NCBI GenBank assembly: GCA_038214535.1
Contig: JBBQRS010000030.1
Coordinates: 1-43,996 of the forward strand
From: JBBQRS01 sp038214535
GTDB lineage: Bacteria; Chloroflexota; Anaerolineae; CG2-30-64-16
DNA length: 43,996 nt
Reading direction: 5' to 3'
Made by a program: the position numbers and the translations under genes. Positions 40,249 to 43,996 of the stretch are shown here, piece by piece (the stretch's first letter is position 1; every line of letters starts with the position of its first letter). The notes under the pieces were generated by a model. That model was not told where the DNA came from and ran no database searches. It worked only from the letters and a program-made list of their open reading frames with translations.

Positions 40249-41312
40249 CCCGCTTCTTCGACGCCCACTGCGACACCGTGATGCGGCGTTTCGACGCCGA
40301 TCACGACTTTGTGCGGGGCGGCGGCCCGTCCGCGCACGCCGATCTTTCCCGCATGTTGGTCGCCGGTCACCGCGTCCAGCTTTTTGCCGTCTTCGCCCCG
40401 CGCAGCTACTATCCCGATCGCGACCTGCGCGCTTACGTGGAAGAGGCCATCGCCACCATCCACGGCTGGGAGACGGCTTCCGAAGGTCGTTTCCATGTCG
40501 CTATGACCGCTGCCGAACTCACCCCGGATGATGGCCACCTGATCGGGCTCATCGGGCTGGAAGGCGCGGACGCGCTCGCTGGCGATGCCGAGAACTTGCG
40601 CCACTTTTACGATCTCGGGTTGCGGCTCGTCATCCCCGCCTGGGACGACAACGCCTTTTCCGGCGCGGCCACCGGTTCGGGCGGCCCCTTGACCGCGGAG
40701 GGTGAAAAGCTGGTGGTGCTGGCCGAGGCGCTGGGCGTGATGCTCGATGCGTCGCACCTGTCCGACCGCGGCTTCGAGCAACTTCTCACCCTGACCACGC
40801 GGCCTTTCGTCGCCAGCCATTCCAACTGCCGCGCCCTCTCGCCCAGCCCGCGCAACCTCACCGACGCGCAGATTCGCGCCATTGCGGATCGGGGCGGGGC
40901 GGTTGGCGTCAACCTCGCGCCCGATTTCCTCGCGCCCGACTACCTCGCCGCCTGGGATGCTGTCATGGCCTCCGCGCACAGTCCCGTCGCCGCCGATCTT
41001 GCCCCGGGTGAAACGATGTCGTCCGTCCGCCAGCGGATGCGCGAAGAAGCGGGCGATCGCCTGCGCGCGATCCCGCTGCCCGGCCTCGAGTGGGTCGCGC
41101 GCCACGTGCTACATCTCATCGCAGTGGGCGGCGAGGACACTCCCGGCCTGGGCGGCGACCTCGACGGCATCAGCTTCATGCCCGCGGGCGTCACCGGCGT
41201 CGAGTCCTACCCGGCCATCGCGGCCACGTTCGAAGATGCCGGTCTGTCCGCGCGCCAGATAGACAAGGTCTGTTACGGCAACATGCTGCGCGTGTTCAGT
41301 GAAATCTTGTGA
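40245..41312 (+). CDS. M19 membrane-dipeptidase family protein (renal dipeptidase-like)
   Basis: The 355-residue amidohydrolase-superfamily protein has the zinc-ligand pattern of M19: FFDAHCDTVMRRFD (His-x-Asp), LIGLEGADALAG (bridging Glu), VMLDASHLSDRGFEQ (His), and VASHSNCRALSPSPRNLTDA (His, typical SHSN). GGDLDGISFMPAGVTGVESYP is the last conserved loop, and IDKVCYGNMLRVFSEIL the usual ending. It probably hydrolyses L-Ala-L-Glu or related dipeptides released by the epimerase step. No signal peptide is visible, so it is cytoplasmic in spite of the family name. The ATGA overlap with the epimerase implies translational coupling. A hairpin follows within 10 bp. Confidence 0.94.
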   Translation: MTRFFDAHCDTVMRRFDADHDFVRGGGPSAHADLSRMLVAGHRVQLFAVFAPRSYYPDRDLRAYVEEAIATIHGWETASEGRFHVAMTAAELTPDDGHLIGLIGLEGADALAGDAENLRHFYDLGLRLVIPAWDDNAFSGAATGSGGPLTAEGEKLVVLAEALGVMLDASHLSDRGFEQLLTLTTRPFVASHSNCRALSPSPRNLTDAQIRAIADRGGAVGVNLAPDFLAPDYLAAWDAVMASAHSPVAADLAPGETMSSVRQRMREEAGDRLRAIPLPGLEWVARHVLHLIAVGGEDTPGLGGDLDGISFMPAGVTGVESYPAIAATFEDAGLSARQIDKVCYGNMLRVFSEIL

Positions 41313-41321
41313 TGCATCTGA

Positions 41322-41378
41322 CCGTAGTCTAGCCCCTTGTGGGCGTCGCGACGCCCACAAGAGGCTAGACTACGGTTT
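41322..41378 (+). repeat. Family A palindrome, also a probable terminator
   Basis: The 27-nt arms at 41322-41348 and 41348-41374 (axis within cgtcgcgacg) differ at one position. The arm contains gtagtctagccccttgtggg, the core also found at 20047-20123 and 20681-20700. The 3' arm is followed by ttttc (41375-41379), so it could end transcription of the epimerase-dipeptidase pair. Confidence 0.9.
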
Positions 41379-41410
41379 TCGGAGAGATTTTGAGTCAGGA
41401 GAGAATCACC

Positions 41411-42433
41411 ATGTTAGAGCAAATTCGCGCCATGCTGGCTGAAATCGCCGCGCAACAGGCCGAACAGCGCACGGAACGCACCCAATTTTGCCGCGTGACG
41501 GCCGATGCATGCGCTTCCGGCGTCTGCGCCCTGTCCGGGGCCGTGCTCGATGAGGCGACGCTGGCGCAGATTCTGGGCGATCTGGGCGCTCGCTTTGGTG
41601 ATGTCGCCTTCGATGCCGCCGGTGTCCGCGTATTACGCGCCACGCCGCCCGTCACGCGCACCATCGCCGTAAACCTGACGGGCCTCTATGCCGGGCCTTC
41701 TTTCGATACGGAGTTGCTCAGCCAACTGCTCAACGGCTGGACCCTGGAACTGCTCGATGAGGAAGGGCGATTCAGCTTCTTGCGCCAGCCCGACGGCTAT
41801 CTCGGCTGGGCCTTTCGCCGCTATCTGGATGATGTCGCGCCGCCGGTTCCCACCCACATCGTCTCTGCGCCGGTCACGCTGCTCATGGCACAACCGGAGA
41901 TCGGCGCGCCCATCGTGACGCGCGTTCCCGGCGGGACGGCTGTCGCCGCGGAATCCGGCTTCGGCTCGTGGAGCCTGGTCTCACTCGCCGGTGGGCGATC
42001 GGGCTATGCGCCCGCTTCCAGCCTGCGTTCGCTCGTTGCCTTCCCCGGCGACACCGAGGCGCGCCGCGCGCAGGTGATGGCCGACGCCGCACATCTCATC
42101 GGCGTCCCCTACGTGTGGGGCGGCTGCACGGCGCTGGGCATTGATTGTTCCGGCTTCGCGCAGTTGCTCCATCGTCTCTCCGGCGTCACCATCCCGCGCG
42201 ACGCCGACATGCAACGGGATGAGGGTCGCCCCGTTGAGCCGCCTTTTACCCCCGGCGACCTGCTCTTCTTCGCCGATGAACCCGGCGGCCAGCATATTAC
42301 CCACGTCGCCGTGAGTCAGGGCGGCACGCGCTTCATCCACTCCTCGCGCTCCTGCAACGGCGTCTACGAGGACGACCTGGCAACCAACACCGACATCCAC
42401 GCCCGCCTCATCGGCGCGTGCACGTATCTCTAA
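41411..42433 (+). CDS. NlpC/P60 family cysteine peptidase with SH3-like domains
   Basis: The 340-residue protein resembles YkfC-type gamma-D-glutamyl-L-diamino acid endopeptidases. Residues about 85-220 hold two SH3b-like modules (NLTGLYAGPSFDTELLSQ and APVTLLMAQPEIGAPIVTRV). The C-terminal NlpC/P60 domain carries the nucleophile Cys246 in GIDCSGFAQLLHR, the catalytic His in GGQHITHVAVS, and the third polar residue in FIHSSRS. YVWGG precedes the Cys, as is usual. No signal peptide is seen, so it likely trims murein peptides taken up into the cytoplasm. The N-terminus (about 1-80) is a helical region. ATG 41411 is supported by AGGAG at 11 nt. Function fits the upstream epimerase-dipeptidase genes. 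Confidence 0.93.
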   Translation: MLEQIRAMLAEIAAQQAEQRTERTQFCRVTADACASGVCALSGAVLDEATLAQILGDLGARFGDVAFDAAGVRVLRATPPVTRTIAVNLTGLYAGPSFDTELLSQLLNGWTLELLDEEGRFSFLRQPDGYLGWAFRRYLDDVAPPVPTHIVSAPVTLLMAQPEIGAPIVTRVPGGTAVAAESGFGSWSLVSLAGGRSGYAPASSLRSLVAFPGDTEARRAQVMADAAHLIGVPYVWGGCTALGIDCSGFAQLLHRLSGVTIPRDADMQRDEGRPVEPPFTPGDLLFFADEPGGQHITHVAVSQGGTRFIHSSRSCNGVYEDDLATNTDIHARLIGACTYL

Positions 42434-42470
42434 ATCATCAAATCATCCTGTAAATCTTGTAAATCCTGTC
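42434..42470. repeat. Tandem repeat of aaatcctgt-like units (family E)
   Basis: Following directly after the NlpC/P60 stop codon, atcatcctgtaaatcttgta is continued by aatcctgt. It is a short-unit intergenic repeat like the others here. Confidence 0.6.
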
Positions 42471-42483
42471 TATTAGAGTATTC

Positions 42484-43635
42484 ATGCCCTACGCCATGCA
42501 AAGCCCGCCCGGCGCGCGCACCCTCATCAACGGCCGCTGGTGTGACTATTTCGCCGGCACCGGCTATCTCGGCTTGCAGGGCCATCCCGGCCTGCTTGCT
42601 GCCGCGGCCGATGCGCTGGCGCGCTACGGTCTGACCACGGCCACCTCGCGCGGCGGTTACGGCGAGCATCCGCTCTTCACCTCCGTAGAATCGGCCGCGG
42701 CGCGCTTCTGGGAAACGGACGCGTCGCTCTACTATGTATCCGGCTACCTGGGCAACGCCGTCTTGTTGCAAGGCCTCACCGACGACTATGATCGCATCTT
42801 CGTGGATGAGTCCGCGCATTTCAGCGTCTGGGACGCCGCTCGCGCCGCGGGCGCGCCCGTCCACGCATTCCGTCATCGCAACGCCGCGCACCTATCGGCC
42901 CTTTTGCGCCGCCGCCTCCGCCCCGGCGAGCGCCCGCTGCTTTTCAGCGATGGCGTATTCCCGATCTCCGGCGAAATCGCGCCATTGCCCGCGTATCTGG
43001 AGGTTCTTCGCAACTACGACGGCGCGTACATCTGTCTCGATGATGCCCATGCCACTGGCGTCCTCGGCCCCCACGGCCGCGGCACCCTGGACTACTGGCA
43101 GACTTTAGAAGATAAAAGGAATCTTGGTGATCTTGGTGTCTTGGTGGTAAGCTCCCACACCCTCAGCAAGGCGCTGGGTGGGCATGGCGGCGTCATCCCC
43201 GGCGACGCTGCGCGGATTGAGCAACTTAACCGCATCTCCATCCTCGGGGCCAGCAGCCCGCCCGCGCTGCCCGCCGCCGCGGCCTCTGCCTGGGCGCTGA
43301 GTCACCTGCGCGACCACCCGGAACGCCGCGCCCGTTTGTGGAGCAACGTGGCCCACGCCCGTGCGGCGCTGCGTCGCCTCGGTTGGGCGCTCGAAGATTC
43401 CCCTGTCCCCATTCTATGCCTGCACGCCGGAAACTGGCAGGGCGGAGGCGCGCCCCCCGATCTCGCGCGCCTCCGGCAAGAACTCTATGATCGTGATGTC
43501 TGCGTCGCGCATGTCACGAGTTACAGCAGCACTCCGCCCGGCGGCGCGCTGCGCATCGCCGTCTTCGCCACGCACACAACCGAACAAATAGATCGTCTCA
43601 CGGCCGAACTGAGAGACCTGGGTTCTCGTTCGTAG
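42484..43635 (+). CDS. 8-amino-7-oxononanoate synthase / KBL-like PLP enzyme with an in-frame repeat insertion
   Basis: The 383-residue protein is a fold-type I PLP enzyme of the alpha-oxoamine synthase group. FAGTGYLGLQGHPGLLAAAA is the N-terminal signature. SRGGYGEHPLFTSVESAAAR and FVDESAHFSVWDAARAAG follow. LDDAHATGVLGPHGRG has the PLP-binding Asp and His, and SSHTLSKALGGHGG the Schiff-base Lys229. The family condenses an amino acid with an acyl-CoA; which one is not shown. Between GRG (residue 200) and the Lys there are about 9-10 residues more than usual. This stretch, KRNLGDLGVLVV at 211-222, is encoded by a family C repeat. Apart from this the protein is complete. No biotin genes are nearby. 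A family E repeat precedes the gene. Confidence 0.9.
   Translation: MPYAMQSPPGARTLINGRWCDYFAGTGYLGLQGHPGLLAAAADALARYGLTTATSRGGYGEHPLFTSVESAAARFWETDASLYYVSGYLGNAVLLQGLTDDYDRIFVDESAHFSVWDAARAAGAPVHAFRHRNAAHLSALLRRRLRPGERPLLFSDGVFPISGEIAPLPAYLEVLRNYDGAYICLDDAHATGVLGPHGRGTLDYWQTLEDKRNLGDLGVLVVSSHTLSKALGGHGGVIPGDAARIEQLNRISILGASSPPALPAAAASAWALSHLRDHPERRARLWSNVAHARAALRRLGWALEDSPVPILCLHAGNWQGGGAPPDLARLRQELYDRDVCVAHVTSYSSTPPGGALRIAVFATHTTEQIDRLTAELRDLGSRS
43114..43149 (+). repeat. Family C repeat copy inside the oxoamine-synthase coding sequence
   Basis: aaaaggaatcttggtgatct (43114-43133), continuing tggtgtcttggtggta, closely matches the intergenic copy at 33099-33152 and keeps the reading frame. 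It encodes residues 211-222 of the enzyme (KRNLGDLGVLVV). Confidence 0.85.
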
Positions 43636-43647
43636 TCTCGCCTCACG

Positions 43648-43685
43648 GTAGGCGGGCGTTCGCCGTTCGTTATCGCTCCGCCTAC
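43648..43685. repeat. Small hairpin between converging genes
   Basis: gtaggcgg (43648-43655) pairs with ccgcctac (43678-43685). The right arm includes the TAG stop codon of the minus-strand propeller-like gene. Confidence 0.65.
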
Positions 43686-43996
43686 TTCGCAACAAACGGC
43701 AACCACTGACCCTGCCCGTAGCCTTCCACCAGCCGCAGATAGCGATACTCCCCGTCATAGTAGGCGATGAGAGTTTTGCCATTGTTCGCAATGGTCAGCG
43801 CCGTATGGCTGCCCTGTTGCCACCCTTGCGCGATGGTTTCGATTTTCCAACCCGTCGCGTCGCGTCGGGCGTGCTTAACCCCGGTCGGTATGCCCCACGC
43901 ATCGCCGGCCTGATAGCCGATGTGCGGCGTGCCGTCATCCTCCAGCGCCAGCGAGGCATACTTGCCCGCGTCATTTTCACCGTCCACCATCTCGAT
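43682..43996 (-). CDS. C-terminal part of a secreted beta-propeller-like repeat protein (runs off window)
   Basis: The last 104 codons of a larger gene are present; it enters from the right edge in the same frame. Repeats of about 50 residues are visible: ENDAGKYASLALEDDGTPHI followed by GYQAGDAWGIPTGVKHARRD, and ATGWKIETIAQGWQQGSHTA followed by LTIANNGKTLIAYYDGEYRY. The pattern SLAL-D-x-G-x-PHIxY with W-x-x-E-T-I is typical of BNR/propeller-like modules in large extracellular proteins of Chloroflexota. The final repeat is truncated to RLVEGYGQGQWLPFVAK. Function and localisation cannot be stated from the fragment. The stop codon lies within a small hairpin facing the converging synthase gene. 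Confidence 0.7.
   Translation of the reverse strand: MEMVDGENDAGKYASLALEDDGTPHIGYQAGDAWGIPTGVKHARRDATGWKIETIAQGWQQGSHTALTIANNGKTLIAYYDGEYRYLRLVEGYGQGQWLPFVAK

Noticed and set aside
1..43996. tRNA, rRNA, riboswitch or insertion sequence with transposase
   Set aside because: I looked for T-loop motifs, conserved rRNA segments and transposase-like proteins and saw none; a covariance-model search would be more sensitive.

Overview
The window is GC-rich DNA, apparently from an uncultured Chloroflexota bacterium (Anaerolineae-like). That placement is an inference from family content: a DUF2079 membrane protein, a URO-D-like enzyme, lipoproteins with Pro/Thr-rich linkers, a GxxExxY protein, IlvD/ManD dehydratases and split helicase/nuclease genes. 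No rRNA, tRNA, phage, IS or CRISPR locus was seen. Gene density is high and most genes sit in short operons.

Layout. Bases 1-13239 are mainly carbohydrate and sugar-acid metabolism: a partial Gfo/Idh/MocA dehydrogenase, a transaldolase-like protein, a large catalase, a cupin-GH13-YjbQ operon, a mannonate-dehydratase-type enolase-superfamily enzyme, a DUF488 protein, an IlvD/Edd dehydratase, a MerR-TipAS regulator with its own 19-bp-spacer promoter, and an SDR plus DegT aminotransferase pair. Bases 13346-17785 hold envelope proteins: a DUF2079 membrane protein and two lipoproteins, one with a cytochrome c motif and one with an unusual CX3CH motif. Bases 17921-25037 begin with a near-consensus promoter and carry three radical SAM genes, a RAM-TusA-like fusion, a DsrE-like protein, a methyltransferase, a Nudix hydrolase and two glycosyltransferases. 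Three of these genes are interrupted (in-frame TAA, in-frame TGA, frameshift). Bases 25124-26934 hold a URO-D-like enzyme and a small membrane protein.

Bases 27101-35440 are a DNA-repair operon on the minus strand: an AddB-like degenerate helicase, an intact UvrD-type helicase, a separate Fe-S PD-(D/E)XK nuclease and RecJ. The last three genes are joined by 4-bp overlaps. Together they look like a disassembled AddAB/RecBCD-type end-processing machine. A GxxExxY gene framed by inverted repeats sits inside this operon. Bases 35446-39077 hold a membrane protein, an M20 peptidase and a patatin. Bases 39165-42433 are an apparent murein-peptide recycling operon (dipeptide epimerase, M19 dipeptidase, NlpC/P60), followed by an oxononanoate-synthase-like enzyme and the end of a propeller-like protein.

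The most striking non-genic feature is the number of small intergenic repeats and hairpins, about 18 in 44 kb. They belong to several families built from imperfect 8-12 bp units, many as near-perfect palindromes. One copy lies in frame inside a coding sequence, one pair brackets the GxxExxY gene, and some provide or touch stop codons. The strongest candidates for undescribed biology are the radical SAM / TusA / DsrE / methyltransferase cluster, the four-part helicase-nuclease-RecJ operon, and the repeat system with its possible link to GxxExxY.
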